A stretch of 37,426 nucleotides of DNA. It comes from Bacillota bacterium. Its GTDB lineage: Bacteria > Bacillota > Clostridia > Lachnospirales > WQUN01. Positions 1 to 10,093 of the stretch are shown here, in pieces. Location: assembly GCA_009782085.1 (NCBI GenBank), contig WQUN01000260.1:1-37426 (forward strand), read 5' to 3'. Both the position numbers and the translations under genes were made by a program. Each line of letters opens with the position of its first letter. Position 1 is the first letter of the stretch. The notes beneath the pieces are model-generated. The model was given only the letters and a program-made list of their open reading frames with translations. It was not told the DNA's origin and did not search any database.

Positions 1-15
1 ACTGTTCCCGCGCCA

Positions 16-204
16 TTACTCCGCGACCTTCAAAACTTCCCTTTTATTATAAGTCCCGCACTTCCTGCAGGCCCTGTGGGAGCGCATGATCTCCCCGCAC
101 TTGGGGCACGTGACGAGGCTCATGACCGGTATCCGCCAGCTCTGCGCCCTGCGCCTGTCCCTTCTGCCTTTCGAGTGTTTGCCCTTCGGGCATATAGCGC
201 CCAT
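16..204 (-). CDS. rpmF: 50S ribosomal protein L32
   Basis: 62 aa; basic N-terminus (KGKHSKGRRDRRRA) then CPKCGE...CRKCGTYNKREV, the Cys4 zinc-binding bL32 pattern; directly downstream of rpsI. Confidence 0.85.
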   Translation of the reverse strand: MGAICPKGKHSKGRRDRRRAQSWRIPVMSLVTCPKCGEIMRSHRACRKCGTYNKREVLKVAE

Positions 205-278
205 CTATCTCACCTCCGAAACTGTCGCGCCAAATTCGTACATTTTCGCGAAAACCACGAAAATGTACTCATAACAGA

Positions 279-671
279 TTACCTCTTCGAGAACTGCGGA
301 GCCCTGCGCGCGCCCTTCAGGCCGTACTTCTTGCGCTCCTTCATCCTCGGGTCCCGCGTCAGGAACCCCGCCTTTTTCAGTACCGGCCGCAATTCCGCGT
401 CCACGAGCAGAAGCGCGCGGGAGATGCCGTGCCGGATCGCCCCGGCCTGGCCTGTATAGCCGCCGCCGAACACGTTGACCTTCACGTCGAAGCGCGAGCC
501 CGTCCCCGTCAGCTCGAGCGGCTGGCGGACGATTAGCTTCAGGGTCTCGAGGCCGAAATAGTCGTCTATATCCCTTTTATTGACGGTGATCCTGCCGGTT
601 CCGGGAAGGATGTACACGCGGGCGATGGAGCTCTTTCTCCTGCCCGTTCCGTAAAACGAAACCAATGCCAT
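279..671 (-). CDS. rpsI: 30S ribosomal protein S9
   Basis: 130 aa; [21 protein letters not shown] and C-terminal [24 protein letters not shown] are uS9 signatures. Confidence 0.97.
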   Translation of the reverse strand: MALVSFYGTGRRKSSIARVYILPGTGRITVNKRDIDDYFGLETLKLIVRQPLELTGTGSRFDVKVNVFGGGYTGQAGAIRHGISRALLLVDAELRPVLKKAGFLTRDPRMKERKKYGLKGARRAPQFSKR

Positions 672-699
672 TGTTTGTCTCCTCTCACTTTACTCGCGG

Positions 700-1140
700 T
701 CAGATTCCCGGAAACGACAGCGGTTCCGGCTTCTGCGCGGCATGGACGTGGTCCGGGCCGCTGTAGACGAAGAGCTTTTTTAACATCTGCCTGCCGAGGT
801 TGTTCTTGGGGAGCATACCCTTGACGGCGCGCTCTATGACGCTCTCCGGGTTTTTCGCGAGCACGTCCCTGAGCTTGATCCTTTTAAGGGAGCCGACCCA
901 GGCCGAATGCCTGAGGTATTCCTTCTGATCAAGCTTCTTTCCCGTGACCGCGATCTTTTCGGCGTTGACGACTATGACGTAGTCGCCGGCGTCGACGCTG
1001 GGGCTGAAGATCGGCTTGTTCTTGCCGCGAAGCACCTTGGCGATCTCGGACGAAAGCCGCCCGAGGGTCTGCCCGGCGGCGTCGACGACGTACCATTTCC
1101 GCACGACGTCCGCGGGCTTGGTGATATATGTGGTTCTCAT
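700..1140 (-). CDS. rplM: 50S ribosomal protein L13
   Basis: Start set at [40 protein letters not shown]; uL13 family; pairs with rpsI. The ORF track extends the start to 1221. Confidence 0.96.
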   Translation of the reverse strand: MRTTYITKPADVVRKWYVVDAAGQTLGRLSSEIAKVLRGKNKPIFSPSVDAGDYVIVVNAEKIAVTGKKLDQKEYLRHSAWVGSLKRIKLRDVLAKNPESVIERAVKGMLPKNNLGRQMLKKLFVYSGPDHVHAAQKPEPLSFPGI

Positions 1141-1245
1141 GTTATCCTCCTGAATTCCGGGGCTAATCGGTTTTAGTGGAAACACAATGGGCATTTTAAC
1201 GCAGAACGGGCGGGGTGTCAAGCGGGAGTTTTGGGAATCGGCGGA

Positions 1246-1971
1246 CTAGCAAAGCCCCCCGTCCGCCCGTATCACCTGCCCCGTCACATACGCCGCCGCG
1301 TCGGAGGCCAGGAAATAGGCGATCTCCGCGATTTCGGCCGCCGTCCCGAACCTCCCCAGGGGTATGCCCGCCGTGAATTCCAGCTTCTCCGCCGGCGTCA
1401 GCCTGCCGTTCATCCCGGTCTCCACGGCCCCGCAGGCTATGGCGTTCACGCGGACGCCGCTGGGCCCGAGCTCCTTCGCCAGCGACCGGGTGAACGCGTC
1501 CGCCCCGCCCTTTGACGCCGCGTAAACGGCCTCGCAGGAGGCCCCCGCGCCGCCCCATACGGAGGATATGTTGACTATGCAGCCGCTTTTCCGGCGTATC
1601 ATGGCGGGAAGCGCCGCCCTGCAGCAGTTCAGGACGGAATAGAGGTTCGTTTTGAGTATCCTGTCCCACGCGGGCGGTTCCATATCCTGAAACAGCCCGA
1701 AATCGGCTATACCCGCGTTGTTCACGAGGACGCCGACGTCGCCGAAAGCGCGTCTGACGCCGGCGAACATGGCCGAAACCTGCTCAAAATCGGAGACATC
1801 CGCCCGTACCGCCATGACCCCGGGGTTTAACTCCGCCAGCCTTTGCCGCGCCCGCTCCAGCTCGTCCGCGCCGGACGCGCAGTTGAGGACGATTCTGTGC
1901 CCCTCCCGCGCGAAGCGCTCGGCTATCGCGAGGCCGATGCCGCGGGAGGAACCGGTTATAAGAACAGTCAC
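1246..1971 (-). CDS. SDR family NAD(P)-dependent oxidoreductase (FabG-like)
   Basis: MTVLITGSSRGIGLAIAERFA (TGxxxGIG), VNNAGI, Y-x3-K (YAASKGG), C-terminal VTGQVIRADGG. Confidence 0.92.
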   Translation of the reverse strand: MTVLITGSSRGIGLAIAERFAREGHRIVLNCASGADELERARQRLAELNPGVMAVRADVSDFEQVSAMFAGVRRAFGDVGVLVNNAGIADFGLFQDMEPPAWDRILKTNLYSVLNCCRAALPAMIRRKSGCIVNISSVWGGAGASCEAVYAASKGGADAFTRSLAKELGPSGVRVNAIACGAVETGMNGRLTPAEKLEFTAGIPLGRFGTAAEIAEIAYFLASDAAAYVTGQVIRADGGLC

Positions 1972-1973
1972 GC

Positions 1974-3182
1974 CTACATCTCCCCGTATGTCTCCCTGTA
2001 TTTTTCCTTGAACTCTCTCAGCATGCCGCGCAGTATCTGCTGGTACTCCTTTGTCCTGCCCGCCGCCTTCCTGATCCGCGCCTGTTCCAGGCGGGCCCTG
2101 TCGTTTTCCGGGTCGGCCGCGAGCGCCTTTTCTATGGCGGACTGAGCCCCCTCCGCGTCGCGGTCCAGCCGGCGGTACGCCGCCAGGCGCGTCCAGAGCT
2201 CGGCGCCGGGCGGGCCGGCTTCGATCGCCCTTTCCGTGGCCTTGGCCGCGGCGGCCGGGTCGTCCTCCGCGGCGTTGATCTCCGCCAGCTTCATATAAAA
2301 TCCGGCGTCCTGCTCCGGGATCATGAAAAGCGCGTCCTCGGCCCTGCCGTAGCTCCGCAGCTTCGCGCAGACCTCAGCCAGGCGGTAGATATACCGCCTC
2401 TCCGGCTTCAGCGCGATCGCGGTCTCGAAGCGCTCGGCCGCCGTGGCCGGCTTTCCTGCCTCGAATTCCAGTTCTCCGTACAGATATTCTATGACGTGCC
2501 GCTCCGCTATGCCCGACAGGTCTTTCAAGCAGCTCTCGGCGGCCCCGAACGAGTGCGCGTAGACCGCCGCCTCGGCATAGTTCACGAGCATCCGGACACG
2601 CGTCCCGCCGGGCGCGGCGCCGGCCTCCGCCTCCACATCGCCGTCTAAAAGCTGTTTTACGGCCTCCTCCAGATACGCCAGCGCCTCCGGGAAAAGCTCC
2701 AGTTCCATCATCGCCACGCCGATGTTGTTCAGCAGCCGCGGGTCGCGCCGGCAGAACAGGGCGCGCCGGTACAGGGCCGCGGCCATGGCCGGTTCTCCCG
2801 CGGACATCGCGTAGTCCCCGCGCTCCTTTAGCTTTTCCCACTCCAGCCGCTTCTCCCAGTCCCCCAGCTCGCCGTTTAGCGCGGAGAGCTCGCCGGAGCC
2901 GAAATAGTCCAGTATCTGTAAAAACCCGATCAGCCGCTCGCTGAAACTCCCGGCCCCGGCGAGGCGCTTTATCCTCGAGGCGTGATACGGGAGCCCCAGC
3001 GCGTCTCTGACCCACGCCTCGAACTCCTCGCCGCAGAAGTCGTCCACGCACTGCCTCCAGTTGTGGAACACGTAAAAAAGGGCTTCCTCCAGGGAGAAAA
3101 CCCGCTGCCCCGTGAGCCGGAACTGATACGCGATGTTGTTCTCCCGCTCGGAAACGCAGGGGATTAAGGTCAGGGCGGACAT
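1974..3182 (-). CDS. Tetratricopeptide-repeat protein
   Basis: 402 aa with repeated TPR-like helices (AALYRRALFCRRDPRLLNNIGVAMMELELFPEALAYLEEA; IEKALAADPENDRARLEQARI). Confidence 0.85.
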   Translation of the reverse strand: MSALTLIPCVSERENNIAYQFRLTGQRVFSLEEALFYVFHNWRQCVDDFCGEEFEAWVRDALGLPYHASRIKRLAGAGSFSERLIGFLQILDYFGSGELSALNGELGDWEKRLEWEKLKERGDYAMSAGEPAMAAALYRRALFCRRDPRLLNNIGVAMMELELFPEALAYLEEAVKQLLDGDVEAEAGAAPGGTRVRMLVNYAEAAVYAHSFGAAESCLKDLSGIAERHVIEYLYGELEFEAGKPATAAERFETAIALKPERRYIYRLAEVCAKLRSYGRAEDALFMIPEQDAGFYMKLAEINAAEDDPAAAAKATERAIEAGPPGAELWTRLAAYRRLDRDAEGAQSAIEKALAADPENDRARLEQARIRKAAGRTKEYQQILRGMLREFKEKYRETYGEM

Positions 3183-3216
3183 GGAATCACCTGGTTTTCT
3201 TTACGATTAATACGAA

Positions 3217-4236
3217 TCACCACATAAACCCTCCGACGCATTCCACCCGCCGGTTCCCCGTGACTATCCTCCCGATGACTTTCGCCGGGACTCCCATGCC
3301 GTCAAAATGCCGGATGACTTCCTCCGCGTCCTTCGCCGCGGTCACGGCCGCGTATCCGACACCCATGTTGTACGTTCTTAGCATAGAAGCGTCGTCGAGC
3401 CCGCTGTATCTGCGGATGATTCTGAAAATCTCAGGGATGTCGTACCTGTCCAGCTCTATGACCGCGTCCGCGCCGTCCGGCAAAACGCGGTTCAGGTTCT
3501 CGCGAACGCCGCCGCCCGTGATATGCGCCAGGCCCTTCAGGAGGCCTTTGCCGAACAGGCCCCTCAGCGCGCCGTAATAAGCCGTATGCGGCCTGAGAAT
3601 GGCGTCGGTGAAGCTCTCCCCGTCCGCCGTCTCGTCAAGTATCTCCGGCTTTTCGGCCATAAGGCGGCGGATCAAGGTATAGCCGTTGGTGTGGACGCCG
3701 TTGGAGGCCAGGCCGACGACCGCGTCCCCCGGGGCGATGCCGCGCCCGTCGATGATTTGATCCTTCTCCACGACCCCGACTATGCTGGAGGTCAGGATAT
3801 ATCTGCCTTCCTCGATGACCTGGGGCTGCTCGGACGTCTCCCCGCCGGTCAGCAGGCAGCCGTTTTCGGCGCAGGCTTCGGAAATCGCCTTTATGACGCG
3901 CTTGAGAATGTTTTTGTCCAGTTTGCCGCATATGACCGCGTCCTGCACGGCGAGCGGCGCCGCGCCCACGGCGGCGCAGTCGTTTACCAGGTGGTTTATC
4001 ATGTCGCGGCAGACGCCCTCGACGCGGTCGTACCGCATGGCGATCAGCTGCTTGGAGCCGGGTTCCTCGGTTTTGAGGACAAGAACGGGATGCCTGTAGC
4101 CTGCGAGGCCGATGTCGTAGAGGCAGGCGAAGTCCGCCGGCTTGCTGAGTATGCGGCTGTCGCCCCCTCCCAGGAAAGCGGAGATTTCAGCCTTGGCTTC
4201 GTTCGCCAGGTCGATGTTCACGTCGTATTTTATCAT
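3217..4236 (-). CDS. AIR synthase (PurM)-family protein
   Basis: 339 aa; VNDCAAVGAAPL, LLTGGETSE, GIAPGDAVVGLASNGVHTNGYTLIRR, AHITGGGVRENLNRVLP are PurM-type motifs; not in a visible purine operon. Confidence 0.85.
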   Translation of the reverse strand: MIKYDVNIDLANEAKAEISAFLGGGDSRILSKPADFACLYDIGLAGYRHPVLVLKTEEPGSKQLIAMRYDRVEGVCRDMINHLVNDCAAVGAAPLAVQDAVICGKLDKNILKRVIKAISEACAENGCLLTGGETSEQPQVIEEGRYILTSSIVGVVEKDQIIDGRGIAPGDAVVGLASNGVHTNGYTLIRRLMAEKPEILDETADGESFTDAILRPHTAYYGALRGLFGKGLLKGLAHITGGGVRENLNRVLPDGADAVIELDRYDIPEIFRIIRRYSGLDDASMLRTYNMGVGYAAVTAAKDAEEVIRHFDGMGVPAKVIGRIVTGNRRVECVGGFMW

Positions 4237-4259
4237 CTGCGGCCCTCCGATATCTATGA

Positions 4260-4526
4260 TTACCGATTCGATAATTTCCGATTTGATCCGGCGGCTTTAA
4301 GTTTTTCAAACAGCCGCCCGATCCTCTGTTCCCGCGCCGCCGTCCGGGCGCGGTCGATTTCAAAACCGCCGGTTTTCCGGATTATGACGTCGCCGGCCTT
4401 TGCTCCCGGGAGCCTGTCCCGCGGCACGTTGATTGTCTCCAGCGTCGCGATGTCCTCGCAGACAGCATAGCCGCCCTCGAACCTGTCGACCACGTATGTT
4501 TCCCGCATTGGTTTATTATCCCTCAC
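4260..4526 (-). CDS. DUF3006 domain-containing protein
   Basis: 88 aa; METYVVDRFEG-type N-terminus (MRETYVVDRFEGGYAVCE...) typical of DUF3006; ATGA overlap with the upstream MBL gene. Confidence 0.75.
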   Translation of the reverse strand: MRDNKPMRETYVVDRFEGGYAVCEDIATLETINVPRDRLPGAKAGDVIIRKTGGFEIDRARTAAREQRIGRLFEKLKAAGSNRKLSNR

Positions 4527-5407
4527 TTCCCCGTCGTCACGCTTATCGTCGTCCCGTCGCTGACCATGCGGATTGTCCCGTCCAGGTCTGTCCTGTACAC
4601 CTTCGCGCCGCTTTTGTTCAGCCTGTCGAGTATCTTCGTGTGCGGGTGCCCGTAGGGGTTGTCCTTGCCGCAGGGGATCACGGCGATACTCGGGCGCACG
4701 GCCGCAAGGAACGCCGGGCCGGTGCTCGTCGTGCTGCCGTGGTGGCCGACCTTTAGCACGTCGGCGGACAGGTCGTATTTCATCGCCAGCATGTCCGCCT
4801 CCGAGCGCGCCGACGCGTCCGCCGCGAACAAGAACGACGTCGCGCCGTAAATTGCCTTTACCACGACGGATTCCTCGTTCAGGTTGTCGTCCGCGCTGTA
4901 GTTCGCGTCGTCGTACACGGCGTTCGGCGCCAGGCCTTTCAGCGTAAGGCCGGCTATGCCCGTGGCGAGGTCGGTTCCGGGCTTCGCAATCTCGACCCCG
5001 AGCCCCTTTTTTTGCGCGGCTTTCAGCAGATTTTCGAACGAGGCGGAATTGGATGTCACGTCCGGCATGACCACGCGCCCGACGTCAAAACCGGAGACGA
5101 CCGCGGCCAGGCCGCCGGCGTGGTCGCTGTGCGGGTGGGTGGCAATGACGTATTCGAGCCGCGCTATGCCGGCGCTTCGCAGGTACCGCGCCACTCTCCC
5201 GCCGTTTTCCGCCTCCCCGGCGTCTATAAGAATGCCGGAATCGCCTTTTTGGATCAGTTCGCAGTCGCCCTGGCCCACGTCGATAAAGTGGACGGTCAAA
5301 TCGTTTTCCGAGGGCGGGGCGCTTTTGCCGCCCGGCGGGAAAAACCACAGGAGCGCGGCGGCCGCCAGGACGGCGGCGGCAATTAAGACTATTTCCAGCC
5401 TTTTCAT
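4523..5407 (-). CDS. ComEC/Rec2-related MBL-fold metallohydrolase
   Basis: 294 aa; N-terminal membrane anchor; VHFIDVGQGDCELIQKG, IDAGE, ATHPHSDHAGGL, LKVGHHGSTTST. Confidence 0.92.
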   Translation of the reverse strand: MKRLEIVLIAAAVLAAAALLWFFPPGGKSAPPSENDLTVHFIDVGQGDCELIQKGDSGILIDAGEAENGGRVARYLRSAGIARLEYVIATHPHSDHAGGLAAVVSGFDVGRVVMPDVTSNSASFENLLKAAQKKGLGVEIAKPGTDLATGIAGLTLKGLAPNAVYDDANYSADDNLNEESVVVKAIYGATSFLFAADASARSEADMLAMKYDLSADVLKVGHHGSTTSTGPAFLAAVRPSIAVIPCGKDNPYGHPHTKILDRLNKSGAKVYRTDLDGTIRMVSDGTTISVTTGK

Positions 5408-7485
5408 AACGCCATTCCCTTCCCCTTGCCCCTGCCGCCCGAAATCAGGCGGTCTATCGCCTCTTCGCCGTCGAATTCGCCAGTGCCGAGGGCCTTTCCG
5501 GCCGCCTCCTGGGCTTGCGCGAGTATGTCCAGATCTCTGGCCAGATCCGCTATTTTGAACTCCGGGAGCCCGTGCTGCGCCACGCCGAAGAAGTCCCCCG
5601 GCCCGCGCGTTTTAAGGTCCAGTTCCGAAAGCTCGAAGCCGTCGGACGTCCGCCGCATGGCGCCGAGCTTTATTTTGGCGGCCTCCGTCCCGGCGTCGGA
5701 GATCAGGATGCAGTAGGATCTTTCCTTTCCCCGGCCCACCCGGCCGCGAAGCTGGTGAAGCTGGGCCAGGCCGAACCTGTCCGCGTTTTCGATCACCATG
5801 ACCGTGGCGTTCGGCACGTCTATGCCGACCTCTATGACCGTCGTGGAGACCAAAACGTGTATCTCCCCGTTCGCGAAGCCGTCCATAACCGCCTGTTTCT
5901 CCGCCGGGCGCATCTTTCCGTGCAAAGGGGCGAGGACATAGCCCGGAAGCTCCGCCCGGAGCCGCTCCGCGTAATCCTTCACGGCCGCGTTCCCGCCGCC
6001 GGCGTCCTCGCTTTCTATGGCCGGGCAGATTATATAGGCCTGCCGGCCCTCGTCGAAATTCTTCCTAAGAAACGCGTATATCCTGGGCCTGTACGACCCG
6101 TCCACCGCGTATGTCTCTATTACGGCCCTGCCGGGCGGCTTGCCGCGCATGACGGAAATGTCCAGGTCGCCGTAAAGAATCAGCGCCAGCGTCCTGGGTA
6201 TCGGCGTGGCGGTCATGACGGCCGCGTGGGGGGCCTGTTCGCCCTTGCCGGACAGCGAAAATCTCTGGTCCACGCCGAACCTGTGCTGCTCGTCGGTTAT
6301 GACCAGCCCGAGGTTGTCATACTCCGCGGCCTCCTGTATCAGCGCGTGGGTGCCGATTATCATCCGCGCCGCGCCGGATCCGGCCGCTGCCCGGGCGCGC
6401 TTTTTCTCAGCCGCGGAAAGGCTTCCGACGAGCAAAACGCATTCTATCCCCAGGCTGCCGAATATCCCGGAAACCGTCTGGAAGTGCTGCCGCGCCAGGA
6501 CCTCCGTCGGGGCCATCAGCGCGGCCTGGTAGCCGTTGGATATGACGGTGTACGCCGCCGCCATCGCCACGGCGGTCTTCCCGGAGCCCACGTCGCCCTG
6601 GATAAGCCTGTTCATCACCAGGCCGCTCCGAAAATCCGCGTATATGTCGGCCAAAGCGCCGCCCTGGGAATCCGTCAGCTCGTAAGGCAAGGCGGCCAGC
6701 AGCTTTTCGGCCTCGAGCCTTCCGATGACGACGCGGCTCTCCTTTTTCAGCCGCCCCTTCAGCTTAAAGAGCGCCGTCTGCGTCAAAAACAGCTCCTCGA
6801 ACACCAGCCGCCGCCTGGCGGCGTAGAAGCTCTCCGGCGAGGGGGGGAAGTGGATGTTTTTCACGGCCTCCGGCTTGGGGCGGAGCCCGTATTCGGACAA
6901 AACGCCCCGCGGCAGGTTTTCCGGGTATTCGTCCCGGAGAGCGTCGAGGGCGGCTTTAATGAATTTGCGCAGGAGCTTTTGCCCCAGCCCGGCCGTGGAT
7001 GGGTATATCGGCACGATACGCCCGCCGGAGAGCAGCTCGTGCCCGTCCAGGCATTCGAACTCCGGATTCTCCATTTTATACGAGCATTGCCGGCCCCGGG
7101 CTTGTCCTTGCCCGCCGCGCGCAAAATTATTTTCGATCACCTTGCCCGTGAATATGTACTCTTTGTTTTTGACAAGCTGTTTGCAGAGATACGGCTGATT
7201 GAACCAGACGATCTCCAGCGCGCCGGTGTCGTCCGCGATGACCAGCCTGACCACCGCGCGCCCGTTCGCCCGGAAAAGCTCCGGCGCGGCCGCGGCCGCC
7301 CCGCGCATGGTGTTCCGCGCCCCGGGGATCAGGCCGGCGATTTTGCGCACGTTCGAGCGGTCGTCGTAGTCCCTGGGGTAGTGCTCTATAAGGCCGCCGA
7401 CCGTGAACACGCCGAGCCTGGCGAAAAGGGCCGCCCTGGACGGGCCGACGGAGGGAAGGGCCGTGATTGGGGAGGAGGGGGTCAT
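5404..7485 (-). CDS. recG: ATP-dependent DNA helicase RecG
   Basis: OB-fold wedge, Walker A GDVGSGKTAVA, DEQHRFGVDQR, MTATPIPRTLAL, RGRVGRG; start chosen at MTPSSPITALPSVGPSRA. Confidence 0.96.
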   Translation of the reverse strand: MTPSSPITALPSVGPSRAALFARLGVFTVGGLIEHYPRDYDDRSNVRKIAGLIPGARNTMRGAAAAAPELFRANGRAVVRLVIADDTGALEIVWFNQPYLCKQLVKNKEYIFTGKVIENNFARGGQGQARGRQCSYKMENPEFECLDGHELLSGGRIVPIYPSTAGLGQKLLRKFIKAALDALRDEYPENLPRGVLSEYGLRPKPEAVKNIHFPPSPESFYAARRRLVFEELFLTQTALFKLKGRLKKESRVVIGRLEAEKLLAALPYELTDSQGGALADIYADFRSGLVMNRLIQGDVGSGKTAVAMAAAYTVISNGYQAALMAPTEVLARQHFQTVSGIFGSLGIECVLLVGSLSAAEKKRARAAAGSGAARMIIGTHALIQEAAEYDNLGLVITDEQHRFGVDQRFSLSGKGEQAPHAAVMTATPIPRTLALILYGDLDISVMRGKPPGRAVIETYAVDGSYRPRIYAFLRKNFDEGRQAYIICPAIESEDAGGGNAAVKDYAERLRAELPGYVLAPLHGKMRPAEKQAVMDGFANGEIHVLVSTTVIEVGIDVPNATVMVIENADRFGLAQLHQLRGRVGRGKERSYCILISDAGTEAAKIKLGAMRRTSDGFELSELDLKTRGPGDFFGVAQHGLPEFKIADLARDLDILAQAQEAAGKALGTGEFDGEEAIDRLISGGRGKGKGMAL

Positions 7486-7615
7486 GGCGGAGTCTCCTGG
7501 GGTAAGGCGTGGAGGTATGGATGATGATTCTATTGCATTATGTAGTGATTTGTGCAGTAGAGCAGGCACTTATGTTTAGGTGCATCATATGGATAATGCG
7601 TAACATAGAAAATGC

Positions 7616-8071
7616 TTATTTTGAACGTTCTCTATTAAAATCTTTCCTTGTCAAGCCCAATGGCAATATAACCACTAATAAGAGTACAATATTGAATACC
7701 ACATTAAAATAAACTTGAAAATACATAGAAATCGGCGTATCTATTATGAACCATGCCGCCAATCCGGCAAGTAAGCAATTCCACGCCCATTTTTCTTTTC
7801 TTGCAAAAGAGTTTTTCACTATGAAAAAAATAAGAATACCAACCATTAAGCATGTTGCGCCAAGCAATCCGTAAACCCAACGTTGAAAAAATAATGTTTT
7901 CGTTGTTAATTCTGAATTTGTCCAAAACACAGGATTTATTTGATTATTAAATACCGCTTGGAAGATTGTTGTTTGGTTAAACAAAGCTATTATAATTCCA
8001 AAAACAGCAAATGAAATACTTACTATTTTGAGCCACAATACCGACAAACTAAATCGCTCCATATCTAACAC
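7616..8071 (-). CDS. Hypothetical four-TM-like membrane protein
   Basis: 151 aa, several hydrophobic segments; AT-rich compared with neighbours; possible GTG start at 8071 or ATG at 8062. Confidence 0.55.
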   Translation of the reverse strand: MLDMERFSLSVLWLKIVSISFAVFGIIIALFNQTTIFQAVFNNQINPVFWTNSELTTKTLFFQRWVYGLLGATCLMVGILIFFIVKNSFARKEKWAWNCLLAGLAAWFIIDTPISMYFQVYFNVVFNIVLLLVVILPLGLTRKDFNRERSK

Positions 8072-8307
8072 TCCCCCCGCCTGATAATCAAATGCGCGGT
8101 AGATTCCAGAATTTCCTGATATTTATTGATATCCTCCTCGTCAAAACCGGAAATATCGCTCTATTGATACTCCGGCAAAAAACATGCGGCCGACTTAAAC
8201 CCGCCGGCGACCGGTTTCTCAATATATACCTTTACCCTTTCGCCGTCGAGCAAATCGGAGTGGACAATCTCGGTATTGTCGTTTAATTGCAGGAACGGGT
8301 ACATCAT
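8065..8307 (-). pseudogene. Small conserved-looking protein interrupted by one in-frame TAG
   Basis: Manual translation from ATG at 8307 (SD-like ggagg upstream): MMYPFLQLNDNTEIVHSDLLDGERVKVYIEKPVAGGFKSAACFLPEYQ*SDISGFDEEDINKYQEILESTAHLIIRRGEC*; the same frame continues past the TAG. Confidence 0.6.
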
Positions 8308-8353
8308 AAGCTCATCTCCTCCAAGCACAATGACAAAACCTCACGTTATCGGC

Positions 8354-10015
8354 TCACTCCACCGACACGATAAAATCATAGACCGGCTGCCCGCCGTCAT
8401 ACAGCTCCAGCTCGGATTCCTGATACTTCTCCCGCACATAATCCGCCAGCGTCCCGGCGTCGGCCTCCGACACGCCCTCGCCGTAGTAGAGGCTGACGAC
8501 GTCCCCGCCGTCCCTGAGCATGACGTCCAGAAGCTCCTCGACCGCCGGCTCGCGCTCCGAGTTGACGGCGGCTATTTCGCCGTCGAGGATGCAGATATAG
8601 TCCCCCTCGCGGATGTCCTTTCCGCCGATTCGCGCGTCGCGCACGGCCCGCGTGACCTGCCCCGTTTTGACCTGGCCCAGGCTCTTTGTCATCTCGGAGA
8701 CGTTGGACTCCGCGTCCGCCGACGGCATGTAGCTGACCATGGCCGCCAGGCCCTGCGGGATCGTTTTGGACGGCGCGACGAACGCCTTTTTGCCCTGGCA
8801 GAGGGACGCGGCCTGCTGCGCGGCCAGGACGATGTTGCCGTTGTTCGGCAGGACTATCACGGCGTCGGCGTCCACGCGCCCGATCGCGTCCAGGATGTCC
8901 TCCGCGCTCGGGTTCATCGTCTGCCCGCCCTCGACCACCTCGTCCGCGCCCAGGCTTATGAAAAGGTCGCGGAAACCCGCACCGGAGGCGACCGCCACGA
9001 CGCCCAGCGGGCTGTGCTTGGATTTGGGGCGCGGCTCCGGCTTTTTGGCGGAAAAATTGATCAGCGTGGTGTGCTGGAGGCGCATGTTCTCGATCTTTAT
9101 GCTGGACAAACTCCCGTAGCGCATGGCCCGCTCCAGGACATTGCCGGGGTGGTTGGTGTGGACGTGGATCTTGACTATCTCCTCGTCGGCCGCGGCCACG
9201 ATGGAATCCCCCAAAGCGCTCAGGAATTCCGTCATCTCGTTTTCGATCTCCTCCGAAGTCCGCTCTCCGGCCTTTATGTCAATGAAAAACTCCGTGCAGT
9301 ACGCGAAACGTATGTCGGCGGACGACATGGCCGCCGCCGTCTGCGCCGGGGCGGACGCCGCTCCCGCGGCTTCCGGCGCGTCGAGGCTTACTTCGGCGTC
9401 CGAGCCGATGACCGACGCCGCGCCCTCGAGAAATACGATCAGCCCCTTGCCGCCGGCGTCCACGACCCCCGCCTGGCGAAGCTCCGCCAGCATTTCGGTC
9501 GTCCGTTCGAGGACGTCGCGCCCGCGCGCGAGCATGTCCCGGATCACGCCCTCGGCGTCCGCGCCGTTTTCCGCGCTTTCCGCCGCCTGTTCGCCCATCT
9601 CCCTGGCGACGGTAAGTATAGTGCCCTCCCTGGGCTTCATGACGGCCTTGTAGGCCGTGTCGGAGGCCTTGCGGAAAGCCTCCGCGAGACGCCGCCCGTC
9701 GGCCAGCCCGACGCCGTCGAGACCCTTGGCGAAGCCCCGGAAAAGCTGGGACAGTATGACTCCGGAGTTGCCCCGCGCGCCCCGGAGCGACCCGTTCGAC
9801 GCGGCTTTGGCCACGTCGCCCGCGTTGGGCGAGGCTGTCTTCCCGGCTTCCTTCGCCGCCGCGATGACGGTCATGGACATGTTGGCCCCGGTGTCCCCGT
9901 CGGGAACCGGAAACACGTTCAGCGCGTCGATGGCGGCCCGCTGCCCGCTGAGCTCGTTTGCCCCGGCGATTATCATCTTCCTGAGTAAATTCCCGTCGAT
10001 GCCAGAAACGCTCAT
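8354..10015 (-). CDS. fakA: DAK2 domain fatty-acid-kinase-like protein (FakA/YloV)
   Basis: 553 aa; MISGANELS-like N-terminus, VFPVPDGDTGANMSMT, GARGNSGVILSQLFRGFAKGL; next to Asp23 and RecG as commonly seen. Confidence 0.93.
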   Translation of the reverse strand: MSVSGIDGNLLRKMIIAGANELSGQRAAIDALNVFPVPDGDTGANMSMTVIAAAKEAGKTASPNAGDVAKAASNGSLRGARGNSGVILSQLFRGFAKGLDGVGLADGRRLAEAFRKASDTAYKAVMKPREGTILTVAREMGEQAAESAENGADAEGVIRDMLARGRDVLERTTEMLAELRQAGVVDAGGKGLIVFLEGAASVIGSDAEVSLDAPEAAGAASAPAQTAAAMSSADIRFAYCTEFFIDIKAGERTSEEIENEMTEFLSALGDSIVAAADEEIVKIHVHTNHPGNVLERAMRYGSLSSIKIENMRLQHTTLINFSAKKPEPRPKSKHSPLGVVAVASGAGFRDLFISLGADEVVEGGQTMNPSAEDILDAIGRVDADAVIVLPNNGNIVLAAQQAASLCQGKKAFVAPSKTIPQGLAAMVSYMPSADAESNVSEMTKSLGQVKTGQVTRAVRDARIGGKDIREGDYICILDGEIAAVNSEREPAVEELLDVMLRDGGDVVSLYYGEGVSEADAGTLADYVREKYQESELELYDGGQPVYDFIVSVE

Positions 10016-10093
10016 TCCCGCTCCTCCATAGGACCGCCCCGAATGGGATCCGGGTCACGTCCTTCATCCGCGCTCTGTTTTTTATCGGCCGCG

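Noticed and set aside
8065-8307. Recoded TAG (pyrrolysine)
   Set aside because: The window shows no pyl genes and other ORFs do not read through TAG; a nonsense change is simpler.
5515-9988. Very long plus-strand ORFs (5515-7524, 669 aa; 8276-9988, 570 aa)
   Set aside because: They lie antisense to RecG and FakA, have Arg/Gly/Pro-rich low-information translations, and reflect GC-rich codon bias.
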